64,000 nucleotides of DNA, taken from contig CAUBMI010000001.1 of the NCBI GenBank assembly GCA_958436995.1, positions 1 through 64,000 on the forward strand, read 5' to 3'. Source of the DNA: an uncultured Collinsella sp. (GTDB taxonomy: Bacteria > Actinomycetota > Coriobacteriia > Coriobacteriales > Coriobacteriaceae). The notes beneath the pieces were generated by a model, which did not search any database, had not been told where the DNA came from, and saw only the letters and a list, made by a program, of their open reading frames with translations. Shown piece after piece: positions 1-7,211 of the stretch. Position 1 is the stretch's first letter; each line of letters opens with the position of its first letter. The position numbers and the translations under genes are program-made.

Positions 1-47
1 ATATTTAGAAAAATGCAGTCATGGTCGGGAATGTCGAATTCATCGTA

Positions 48-65
48 GTAAACCGGCATAGTTTT
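48..65. repeat. End of a palindromic element cut by the window start
   Basis: The 18-bp sequence here (gtaaaccggcatagtttt) is identical to the outer part of the right arm of the 152-bp inverted-repeat element at 31018-31169. The stretch just left of it (aaaatgcagtcatggtcggg) loosely resembles the interior of that element. This is therefore probably the right end of a second copy whose left arm lies outside the window. Confidence 0.6.
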
Positions 66-156
66 GTCGGGCGGCCCTGCGCGAGTGCCTCCGCAAGCCC
101 TGCGGGACCAAAATGATCCGTTTTCCTCCGTCCCCAAGGGATCAGCCGGAACCGCT

Positions 157-322
157 CGCCACGAAACCTGCCCATCTACTACGTTTGACTCGATACCCCC
201 GACCATACCCCCGTTTTCCAGAAAACCGCAGGCGTTCTACCTGCGGTTTTGTTTTCACATTTTTTGTCGTGGTTGGGGGTTGGCGCCCAAAAGTAGTAGA
301 TGGGCCCATTTCGTGGCAGGCG
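157..322. repeat. 166-bp palindromic element, copy 1
   Basis: The outer arms at 157-186 and 290-322 are imperfect inverted repeats carrying catctactacgttt and its complement next to cgccacgaaa. An inner hairpin at 222-250 has perfect arms (aaaaccgcagg). A second copy lies at 30754-30919 and is also exactly 166 bp from arm to arm. No reading frame in it looks coding. The stretch 1-419 otherwise holds only this element, the element end at 48-65 and the terminator before echF. Confidence 0.75.
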
Positions 323-376
323 GGTCATTTTCGGGCTGGACGGGTCGCGTGGCGGCCCGCACACGCGTTCGCGCGC

Positions 377-410
377 GGGGCCGGTGGGGCAATTTTGCCC
401 CACCGGCCCC
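377..410 (-). terminator. Hairpin terminator after the ech operon
   Basis: This is a perfect 16-bp stem (ggggccggtggggcaa and its complement) with a 2-nt centre, ending 9 bases past the stop codon of the last ech gene. There is no clear T-run on the minus strand, so it may act as an mRNA 3' stabiliser as much as an intrinsic terminator. Confidence 0.6.
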
Positions 411-419
411 GTTTTCGCG

Positions 420-761
420 CTATTCCGGCTTGGTTTCTACCGTGGGAGTCTTGTCCGCTGCGACTGGGGCGCGGGCGGTGTCCATAGTCAGGCAATGTTT
501 AGGGCAGCTTTCGATGCACTCGCCGCACACCACGCAGGCATACGGGTCGATCGACCACGTTCCGCCCTTGCGATCGACCGAAAGCGCGCCCGCCGGGCAA
601 CGCCGCGCGCACATGCCGCAGCAGATGCACACATCCATGTCGTTGACGATATGCCCGCGCAGGCGCTCGGGTGCCGCGAGCTTCTCTTGCGGATAGCACA
701 CCGTGACCGGCTGCTTGACCATAGAGCCCAAGGCCGTCTTGGCAAATGTCAGCAAACTCAT
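420..761 (-). CDS. echF: Energy-converting hydrogenase ferredoxin-like subunit (EchF/NuoI type)
   Basis: This 113-aa electron-transfer subunit would carry electrons between ferredoxin and the small subunit of the membrane-bound hydrogenase. Two complete [4Fe-4S] motifs are visible: C45-x2-C48-x2-C51-x3-C55 and C76-x2-C79-x2-C82-x3-C86. The arrangement is that of a NuoI/HycF/EchF 8Fe ferredoxin. It is the last gene of a five-gene minus-strand operon in the order echA-B (fused), C, D, E, F. It starts 7 bases after the stop of the large subunit and is followed by a strong hairpin at 377-410. The C-terminal tail after residue 92 is short, Ala/Thr-rich and probably disordered. The family call is firm. 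The Ech label rests on the operon order rather than on this sequence alone. Confidence 0.9.
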   Translation of the reverse strand: MSLLTFAKTALGSMVKQPVTVCYPQEKLAAPERLRGHIVNDMDVCICCGMCARRCPAGALSVDRKGGTWSIDPYACVVCGECIESCPKHCLTMDTARAPVAADKTPTVETKPE

Positions 762-768
762 GCCGCGC

Positions 769-1857
769 CTACCTTTCCGTGCAGCTAATGCAGGGGTCGA
801 TGGTCAGGATAATCATGGGCACGTTGGCAATGAGCACGCCCTGCAGCGCATGCGTCAGACCCGCCAGATTTTGCGACGTCGGCGTGCGCACGCGAAAACG
901 GTCCAAGTTCTTGGTGCCGTTGCCGCGCACATAGTAATACGCCTCGCCGCGCGGCTGCTCAATCACAACCTCGCCGCGTGCGCCGTCGGCCGGCGTAAGC
1001 TTGGCGCGCCCGCCGATCCCGTCGTGCGGAATCTTGCCCACAAGCTCCTTGATGATGTCCATGGCCTGCGTGACCTCGGCGCAACGCACCTGGCAGCGGG
1101 CATAGCAATCGCCATCGGTAGCAACGATGGGCTCAAACGCAGCCAGGTCCGCATAGGCACCGTCGCCGAACATGCGCACGTCGTAGTCCACGCCCGAGGC
1201 GCGCCCAAACGGGCCGACCATCGAAAGCTCCAGCGCGTCCTTCTTGCTGATCACGCCCACGCCATGCAGGCGCTCGCCGCAGCTATTGTCGTCCAAAAAC
1301 GTATGCACCAGGGCCTCGTAGTCGGGGCGCATGGCATCGAGCGCCTGGACAATGCCCGCCAGCTCAGAGTCCTCAATGTCGTGTTTAAGGCCGCCGATTT
1401 CGTTGATCGACAAAATCACGCGGCCGCCGCAAGTGCTCTCAAAGATCTTGAGAATCTGCTCGCGCAGGGTCCACGAACGATAGAACAGCGCCTCAAAACC
1501 AAAGGCATCGGCAAGCAGACCCAACCACAGCAGATGCGAATGAATGCGCGAAAGCTCATGCAGAATGGTGCGGATATACTGCACGCGACCAGGCACCTCG
1601 ATGCCGAGCATACGCTCGCAGGCGCTGGCGTAGCCGCAGCTATGGCCCACGGCGCAGATGCCGCAGATGCGCTCGGCGATGTAGCCAAACTGATGCATGT
1701 CGCGCTTTTCGGTGAGCTTCTCGAGTCCGCGGTGCACAAAGCCGATCTGCGGAATTGCCTCGATGACGCGGTCGTCCTCGATCACCAGGTCCAGATGAAG
1801 CGGCTCGGGCAGCACCGGGTGCTGCGGGCCAAACGGAATAACGGAGCGATGTGCCAT
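769..1857 (-). CDS. echE: Energy-converting [NiFe] hydrogenase large (catalytic) subunit
   Basis: This 362-aa protein of the NuoD/group 4 [NiFe]-hydrogenase family reduces protons to H2 or oxidises H2 at a Ni-Fe centre. The N-terminal metal-binding motif is R63-I-C65-G-I-C68 with H72. The C-terminal motif is D354-P-C356-I-S-C359-T-E-R362. All four Ni-ligand cysteines are present, which separates it from complex I NuoD, where they are lost. The protein ends right after the second motif, so no cleavable C-terminal peptide is visible, as is usual for Ech enzymes. The gene starts 5 bases downstream of echD with GGAGG in front of its ATG, so the two are co-transcribed. No maturation (hyp) genes lie in this window. 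Confidence 0.95.
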   Translation of the reverse strand: MAHRSVIPFGPQHPVLPEPLHLDLVIEDDRVIEAIPQIGFVHRGLEKLTEKRDMHQFGYIAERICGICAVGHSCGYASACERMLGIEVPGRVQYIRTILHELSRIHSHLLWLGLLADAFGFEALFYRSWTLREQILKIFESTCGGRVILSINEIGGLKHDIEDSELAGIVQALDAMRPDYEALVHTFLDDNSCGERLHGVGVISKKDALELSMVGPFGRASGVDYDVRMFGDGAYADLAAFEPIVATDGDCYARCQVRCAEVTQAMDIIKELVGKIPHDGIGGRAKLTPADGARGEVVIEQPRGEAYYYVRGNGTKNLDRFRVRTPTSQNLAGLTHALQGVLIANVPMIILTIDPCISCTER

Positions 1858-1862
1858 GGACC

Positions 1863-2579
1863 TTACGCCTCCTTTTTCTGCTTGTCGCGGGCGGCCTTGG
1901 CGGCAAGCGCCGCGCGGACCTTGGCCGCTTTCTCGGGATCCATGGCGGCGAGCTTTGCCTCCATCTCGGCGGCCTTGAGCGCCGCCTTCGCAGCAGCCCC
2001 ATCGTGCTGAGTATCGGAGCCGGCAGCCGCAGCGGGCTGAGCAGCGGCGCCCGCGGCATCGCCGGCGCCCGCAACGCCCTCCCCTGCAGCAGCCGCAGCC
2101 GCGGCGGCCTTCTCGGCAGCGGCCTTGCGCGCCTTGGCCTCGGCAGCCGCGCGGACCTTCATGGCCTTCTCGCGCGCGGCCTTCACCTCGGGCGTGATAA
2201 CGCTCATGGGCTCGGCAGTCGAAACCTGGTAGAAAAAGCCCTTAAAGTCGATCTGCATATCGGTAATGGCAAGACCAAACAGGTCGTGGGCCTCATTTTC
2301 AAATGGGAACACCGCGGGGTAATACGAGCTGATGGACGGAATCTCCTGGTACTGGTCGATGCCCTCAACCACCAGATTCTCGATCGCATAGCTGCCGTCC
2401 TGCGCAATATGTTCCTGAGCAGCGTGAACGTTGATAAACGTATAGACCAGGCGATACGAGCCGTCGTCGACGTTGCGCTCGGTGTGCATTTGCACAAAGC
2501 GCGCGCCGACGCCCTTGAGCGCCTGGACATGCGACAGGAGCTCGTCGATCCCAACGGTGGTATAGATAGCCTTTTGCAT
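1863..2579 (-). CDS. echD: Energy-converting hydrogenase subunit D (NuoC-like) with Ala-rich tail
   Basis: This is a 238-aa peripheral subunit. Residues 1-135 resemble the 30-kDa NuoC/EchD/HycE N-terminal domain, including the conserved segment around FPFENEAHDLFGL that follows the SISSYYPA stretch. From about residue 140 the chain turns into a highly charged Ala/Lys/Glu-rich extension (many AAAEKAAA-like runs) of roughly 100 residues that EchD proteins do not normally have. It is probably a helical or disordered tail. The start codon overlaps the stop of echC by one base (TAATG), so translation is coupled. The tail could mediate a protein contact or be repeat-expanded filler; nothing in the sequence decides this. 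Confidence 0.85.
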   Translation of the reverse strand: MQKAIYTTVGIDELLSHVQALKGVGARFVQMHTERNVDDGSYRLVYTFINVHAAQEHIAQDGSYAIENLVVEGIDQYQEIPSISSYYPAVFPFENEAHDLFGLAITDMQIDFKGFFYQVSTAEPMSVITPEVKAAREKAMKVRAAAEAKARKAAAEKAAAAAAAAGEGVAGAGDAAGAAAQPAAAAGSDTQHDGAAAKAALKAAEMEAKLAAMDPEKAAKVRAALAAKAARDKQKKEA

Positions 2580-3163
2580 TACTCGGCCTCCTTTGCAGCG
2601 GCGGGTGTCCCAGCAGGTGCGTCGCCAGCGGCGGGCGCGTCGCCGGCCCCCGCAGCTGCCACAAACCCGTCCTCGCCCAGCTCAACACCACCGTCCCAGG
2701 TAGCGGCACCGCCCACGGTAAGCGGATCGCCGCCGGCGCGCATCACGGCCTCCTTCTGGTCCAGGATGCCGCACGCCTCCACGATGGCATCGATCATGGT
2801 CTCGGGGCGAATGGCACACCCGGGCGCGTACACGTCCACGGGGATTGCGCGGTCCACGCCGCCGATCACGTTGTAGGCATCGCGGAACACGCCGCCCGAG
2901 CACGCGCAGATGCCGCACGCCACCACGCACTTGGGCTCGAGCATCTGGTTGTAAATCTGACGCACGACGGGCAGGTTCTGGGCATTGACCGACCCCGTCA
3001 CCAAAAAGATGTCCGCATGCTTGGGGTTGCCGGTGTTGACCACGCCAAAGCGCTCCGCATCGAACAGTGGGGTAAGCGAGGCCAGCACCTCGATATCGCA
3101 TCCGTTGCAGCTCGAGCCGTCGTAATGAATAACCCACGGTGAGCGCGACATTTTATGATCCAT
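2579..3163 (-). CDS. echC: Energy-converting hydrogenase small subunit (NuoB-like)
   Basis: This 194-aa subunit would carry the proximal [4Fe-4S] cluster that feeds the Ni-Fe site. It has the NuoB/EchC cysteine pattern: C19-x2-C22 in GSSCNGCDIE, C83 and C86 in ACGICACSGG, and C116 in APGCAIRP. The C-terminal 45 residues are Ala/Gly/Pro-rich and appended to the conserved domain, like the tail of EchD. The start is supported by AGGAGG eight bases upstream of the ATG; a second ATG four codons in is possible. It follows the fused membrane subunit by 12 bases. Confidence 0.92.
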   Translation of the reverse strand: MDHKMSRSPWVIHYDGSSCNGCDIEVLASLTPLFDAERFGVVNTGNPKHADIFLVTGSVNAQNLPVVRQIYNQMLEPKCVVACGICACSGGVFRDAYNVIGGVDRAIPVDVYAPGCAIRPETMIDAIVEACGILDQKEAVMRAGGDPLTVGGAATWDGGVELGEDGFVAAAGAGDAPAAGDAPAGTPAAAKEAE

Positions 3164-3175
3164 GGATGCCGCCTC

Positions 3176-6058
3176 CTAAATAAACACGTCGACGAGGATG
3201 GGCATAAGGTTGAGCAGGCCAAACACCAGCGCCACGCCCCAGCCAAGCTTAAAGCAGCTGCGCCAGGTGCTGCGTGCGAAGGTGTTGTCGATCAGCACCT
3301 CGACAAAATACGTCGCGGCCATCACGACCAGGGCTACGACCCAGCTCACCGGGTTGTCCCAAACAAAGAACATGCCCACCCACATCAAAAACAGCACGGT
3401 CTCGCACCAGTGCATAAGGGTCATCTTGGCCAGCGTGCCGCCGCTCATCTCGGTGGCGACGCCCTGGACAATCTCCTGATGCGCGTGATGCGAGTACGAA
3501 AGATCGAACGGCGACTTGCGCAGTTTGATGGTAAGCACCGCGAGCAGCGCGAGGAAAATGGGCGCGCTGTACACGATGATGGGGGCCGACTGCCCCGTCA
3601 CGGCAATGGAATCAAAGCTGTCGGTGGCAAGGTACAGGCCCACGCTCATCAGCAGAACGGCGGGCTCGTAGCTCATAACCTGCAGCAGCTCGCGATCGGC
3701 GCCGACCTGCGCAAACGGGCTTTGCGTCGAGGCGGACGCCAGCACCACAAAGATCGCGGCGAGCGTCACCATAAAAGCGCACAGCAGCGTGTTGGAACCC
3801 GACACAAAGATGCCGCCGCCTACCACGGTAAAGATGAGCGCACATGCCATATAGGTATCGTCCATGGTGTTTACGCTGGCAGGGGCCTTGCGCAGCAGTT
3901 TGGCAACGTCGTAGAAGGGCTGCAGCAGACGCGGACCCACACGGCCCTGCATGCGAGCCGAAAGCTTACGGTCAAGGCCGTCGATCAGGCCGCCCACAAG
4001 CGGCGCCAGCAAAGCAAACGCCACGGTGCCAATAAAAATGCCCACGACGCCCGAGCCTTCGAAATACTTGCCGCGCAGCACCGAGGGCGCGCTCATGGCA
4101 AGCCGCTCGGGCCCAATCCACGCGCAACACAGCAGCGCAAACAAGATAATGCTGCAACACACGACGCTACCCGCGGGGCCAATACGCTTCTCGCCAAGGG
4201 CGTCCTCCGAGTACCAATTGCGCTTTTCGGCCTTCACCTCGTGTCCCATCGAGCCGCGGAAATGGCGATATTTGTCGGTCCCCACACCCGAAAGGTACAC
4301 GTTGACGTGCGGTTTGTTGCTCACGCGGAATGAAGTCAGCAGCACCACGGCGATAAACGCCACGATAACCACCATCAGATACATGGAGTCCTTGCCAATA
4401 ACGTACGGCACGCGGCCAAACACCATGGCCAAGTAAGGCGACACCAGGCCGCTCGAGATGAGCGGGAACGCCACGCAGCAAAGAATCAGCAGCGCGGCGA
4501 TGGTGTTGAGGGCCATCCATTCGGTCTTATGGACATTGACCTCAACGTTTTGAGCCGTGGGGTCGACGCCCGAAAGCTTGGCAAGCCACTTGCCCCAGAA
4601 GAAGAACGTCGCGGCCGAGCCAAAGGCAAGCACCATGATCATGAGCACGTTGCCGGTCTGCGCGAACGCCACCAGGGCGCCCCACTTGGACACGAGCATG
4701 CCAAACGGTGCCACGAACATGCCCATGATGCCCAGCATCATCAGACGCGTAAGGTGCGGCATGCGGCTGAACATACCGTCCATGTCCTCGATATTGCGGC
4801 TGCCGATATGATGCTCGGCCGTGCCCACGCACAGGAACAGCAGCGACTTGGCCACCGTGTGGAACAGGATCAGGAAGATGGCGGCCCATACGGCCTCGGG
4901 CGCGCCGACACCCAAGCAAGCACTGATGAGGCCCAAGTTGGAAATGGTGGAGTACGCGAGGACGCGTTTGGCGTTGCTCTGCGAGATGGCCATGAGGGCA
5001 GCGAGCAAAAACGTGATGGCACCCACGCTCGTGACCATAAAGCCGGTCACGGGATAGATGGCATAGAGCGGGCTGAGCTTGACCATCAGGAACACGCCGG
5101 CTTTGACCATGGTTGACGAGTGCAGCAGGGCACTCGTGGGCGTGGGGGCAACCATGGCACCCAATAGCCAGGTATGGAACGGCATCTGCGCGGCCTTGGT
5201 AAGGGCGGCGAGCGACAGCAGAACGACCGGCATCACCAGCAGCGCGGATTGCGCGGTTCCGGCGCTGGAAAGCTCGATCATGCCCGAGATGGTCAGCGGC
5301 ATGCCGTTAACGTGCAGGTACATGAGTCCGGCCAAAAACGCGATGCCGCCCAGCATGTTGAGGATGATCTGGGTGAAAGCGTTTTTTATGGCCTCGGGCG
5401 TGCGCGTGTAGCCAATCATGAGGAACGAGCACACGGTGGTGATTTCCCAGCCACAGAACAGCCACTCAAGGTTGTCGCTTGTCACGATGACGAACATGGC
5501 CGAGAGGAACAGGAACATAAGCGCCAGGAACTGCGGGCGTCGGTCGGGCGCCGCCTGCCCGCGCAGCGCTGCCTCGTGCTCGTCGTTGGCCTGGAAGTCC
5601 TTCATGTAGCCCAGGGCGTACACGCAGATAAGGCTGCCGACAATGCCGACGGCAAGCACCATGATCACACTCATGTAATCCAGGTAGAGCGGCGTGGCGG
5701 TGACAACCTCGGCCGCGGGCAGCGTCATGGCAGCGAAGGCAACCGAACCCACCAGCTGCACCACGCCGAGCACCGTGGTGAGCGTGCTCTTATATTTACG
5801 CGCGTTGTACAGGATGACGGCGCACAGGATCACGTCGATGACGGAGCTGATGATCGAGAGCACATGCGAGGTGCCGGGGGCAACCTCGAAGCTCTGCGGG
5901 CCCGTGCCAAAAAACATGACGGCGACTACAACCGTCACCGCCATAATGATGCCAGAGCCTACAAGCCCTACCGCATCGCGGGCGCGGTCACCGCGCGCGA
6001 GCAGCATGCCCAGCGCCGGTACCAGCGGAAACAGGGTAAGGAAATACAGTAGCGTCAT
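3176..6058 (-). CDS. Fused EchA-EchB membrane subunit (NuoL/M-like plus NuoH-like)
   Basis: This is a 960-aa polytopic membrane protein. Residues 1 to about 640 form an antiporter-like proton-conducting domain (NuoL/NuoM/EchA) with the expected charged residues in helices, for example the lysine in LTKAAQMPFHTWL. Residues from about 665 to 960 are a complete NuoH/EchB domain with the hallmark RMQGRVGPRLLQPFYDVAKLL near residue 702. In other organisms these are separate genes in the order echA-echB, so this is an in-frame fusion. Around 25 hydrophobic segments can be seen. It is the first gene of the hydrogenase operon, with GGGGGAG before the ATG. It would couple H2 formation from ferredoxin to H+ or Na+ export. 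No internal stop or frameshift is visible. Confidence 0.92.
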   Translation of the reverse strand: MTLLYFLTLFPLVPALGMLLARGDRARDAVGLVGSGIIMAVTVVVAVMFFGTGPQSFEVAPGTSHVLSIISSVIDVILCAVILYNARKYKSTLTTVLGVVQLVGSVAFAAMTLPAAEVVTATPLYLDYMSVIMVLAVGIVGSLICVYALGYMKDFQANDEHEAALRGQAAPDRRPQFLALMFLFLSAMFVIVTSDNLEWLFCGWEITTVCSFLMIGYTRTPEAIKNAFTQIILNMLGGIAFLAGLMYLHVNGMPLTISGMIELSSAGTAQSALLVMPVVLLSLAALTKAAQMPFHTWLLGAMVAPTPTSALLHSSTMVKAGVFLMVKLSPLYAIYPVTGFMVTSVGAITFLLAALMAISQSNAKRVLAYSTISNLGLISACLGVGAPEAVWAAIFLILFHTVAKSLLFLCVGTAEHHIGSRNIEDMDGMFSRMPHLTRLMMLGIMGMFVAPFGMLVSKWGALVAFAQTGNVLMIMVLAFGSAATFFFWGKWLAKLSGVDPTAQNVEVNVHKTEWMALNTIAALLILCCVAFPLISSGLVSPYLAMVFGRVPYVIGKDSMYLMVVIVAFIAVVLLTSFRVSNKPHVNVYLSGVGTDKYRHFRGSMGHEVKAEKRNWYSEDALGEKRIGPAGSVVCCSIILFALLCCAWIGPERLAMSAPSVLRGKYFEGSGVVGIFIGTVAFALLAPLVGGLIDGLDRKLSARMQGRVGPRLLQPFYDVAKLLRKAPASVNTMDDTYMACALIFTVVGGGIFVSGSNTLLCAFMVTLAAIFVVLASASTQSPFAQVGADRELLQVMSYEPAVLLMSVGLYLATDSFDSIAVTGQSAPIIVYSAPIFLALLAVLTIKLRKSPFDLSYSHHAHQEIVQGVATEMSGGTLAKMTLMHWCETVLFLMWVGMFFVWDNPVSWVVALVVMAATYFVEVLIDNTFARSTWRSCFKLGWGVALVFGLLNLMPILVDVFI

Positions 6059-6307
6059 ACCATCACTCCCCCATGCAAAAACGCTGCAATTGTTTAACGT
6101 TATAGCTCAGTTGAGGAGTAGCGGCGGCGGGTTTTCGGTCAACTGGGGAGTTTTAGGCGTACGGGGTAACGAGTCTGTCCGCTTTGGAGCAGAGAGGCGA
6201 CGCTCCCCCTATCGCGGCGGCGGGCGCACGGGCCACTGCGCGCGGTTTATTAACCACTTTGGAGGATGTTCCAGTAGGCTCACGACGGTCCAAAAAGTTG
6301 GCGCGGC

Positions 6308-6334
6308 AAGAAAAATGCGCCCCTGTGGGCGCAC
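6308..6334 (-). terminator. Terminator of the HTH gene
   Basis: On the minus strand the hairpin tgcgccc-acag-gggcgca is followed directly by TTTTTC, 12-15 bases after the stop codon at 6346. The rest of 6059-6345 is the leader of the ech operon and shows no gene. A TATAAC hexamer about 50 bases before the ech start is a possible -10 box with no convincing -35. Confidence 0.75.
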
Positions 6335-6345
6335 CATCCCGTTCG

Positions 6346-6741
6346 CTATTCCGCCTTTTTAACGCGCGGCTTGCGACCGCGCGGCTTATCAACCAGCGCG
6401 GACTCACCGCTCTCGCGATACTGGCGGCACCAAGCCTTGACCGAAGACTCGCTGGGAATCTTGTGCTTGATCATGGCCTCGCGAACCGTTAAGCCGTTTT
6501 CCAAGCGGTCCTTGACCACGGCGAGCTTAACTTCGTACGAATAGGTGTGATGATGCGAACCGGCGTTGAGAACAGCATCGACACCGCCCACGGCATATGC
6601 GCGGGCCCACTGACGAGCCGTGGCCTGGGGAATGCCAAGCTCTGCGGCGAGGGCGCGATGACCGACCCCCTCTTGGAGGACCTCGACGGCGCGCTGCCTA
6701 ACCTCGGGCGCATGCGTACGAGTCCTAGTTGCTTCCGACAT
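6346..6741 (-). CDS. Helix-turn-helix protein related to insertion-sequence OrfA
   Basis: This is a 131-aa basic protein with two helix-turn-helix units. The first is around residues 13-50 (RQRAVEVLQEGVGHRALAAE then PQATARQWARAY) and the second around residues 65-110 (EVKLAVVKDRLENGLTVREA then SVKAWCRQYRESG). The tail KPRGRKPRVKK is a DNA-binding-like basic end. This pattern matches OrfA of IS3-type elements and related HTH regulators. No OrfB (DDE integrase) frame lies on either side and no terminal repeats were found, so it is either an IS remnant or a domesticated regulator. The ATG at 6741 was chosen; a GTG nine bases upstream is an alternative. A dyad upstream at 6782-6820 may be its operator. 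Confidence 0.75.
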   Translation of the reverse strand: MSEATRTRTHAPEVRQRAVEVLQEGVGHRALAAELGIPQATARQWARAYAVGGVDAVLNAGSHHHTYSYEVKLAVVKDRLENGLTVREAMIKHKIPSESSVKAWCRQYRESGESALVDKPRGRKPRVKKAE

Positions 6742-6781
6742 ACCTGCCACTTCTTAGCCTTAACCGTTAATCTGCTTTCTT

Positions 6782-6820
6782 ACGTGCATGTTAGATAATA
6801 GCATTTTGCTGTTTGCACGT
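6782..6820 (-). promoter_or_regulatory. Candidate promoter and operator dyad of the HTH gene
   Basis: The 7-bp inverted repeat acgtgca / tgcacgt brackets a TATTAT hexamer on the minus strand about 60 bases before the start codon. A TGTTAC hexamer 18 bases upstream of TATTAT could be the -35. This arrangement would suit autoregulation by the HTH product. It is inferred from sequence only. Confidence 0.35.
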
Positions 6821-7019
6821 AACAGTTAATTGAAAATCGCAATTTCGCTATCTGGGCATTTGCCATTACTTTGCAACAGTTCTTTAGGTTATATTTACGC
6901 AGCTAGTTAGCTCGCGGCTCATTGACGGTGTTTTACCAACCAGATTGGTATCTTTTTGTTTGGCTGGTATGGCCTACGCAATTATTGACCCCCCCTACCC
7001 GCCCGCAATGGCGCGACAG

Positions 7020-7120
7020 CTTTCCACCTTACTTTCCAGCTTTCCACTCAACATTCCAGCTTTCTTTCCAGCTTTCCACCTTAGATGGTAAGTTAAGTGG
7101 AAAGTTGGAAAGTTTGATGG
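7020..7120. repeat. Short ctttccagctttccac repeats with an inverted copy
   Basis: Three near-copies of tttccagctttcca stand in direct order between 7020 and 7080, followed at about 7087-7113 by the inverted form aagtggaaagttggaaag. The remainder of the 6742-7211 gap is AT-rich and contains no supported gene. Confidence 0.5.
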
Positions 7121-7153
7121 GAAGCCGAAGCAACGGCAGGCCGCGCGAGCAAG

Positions 7154-7189
7154 AAAGGGGGCGGCAACCGGGTGGTTGCCGCCCCCTTT
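7154..7189 (-). terminator. Terminator of the giant surface-protein operon
   Basis: A 16-bp stem (aaagggggcggcaacc and complement) with a 4-nt loop lies 23 bases after the stop codon of the giant gene. The minus strand continues with a short T-rich run. Confidence 0.8.
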
Positions 7190-7211
7190 GCGAAGCTAGT
7201 TGGCTTCGGAA

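Noticed and set aside
420..6058. Respiratory complex I (nuo) operon
   Set aside because: The large subunit retains all four Ni-ligand cysteines and only six subunit functions are present, so it is an energy-converting hydrogenase.
6346..6741. Complete IS3-type insertion sequence
   Set aside because: No OrfB integrase frame, no terminal inverted repeats and no target duplication were found.
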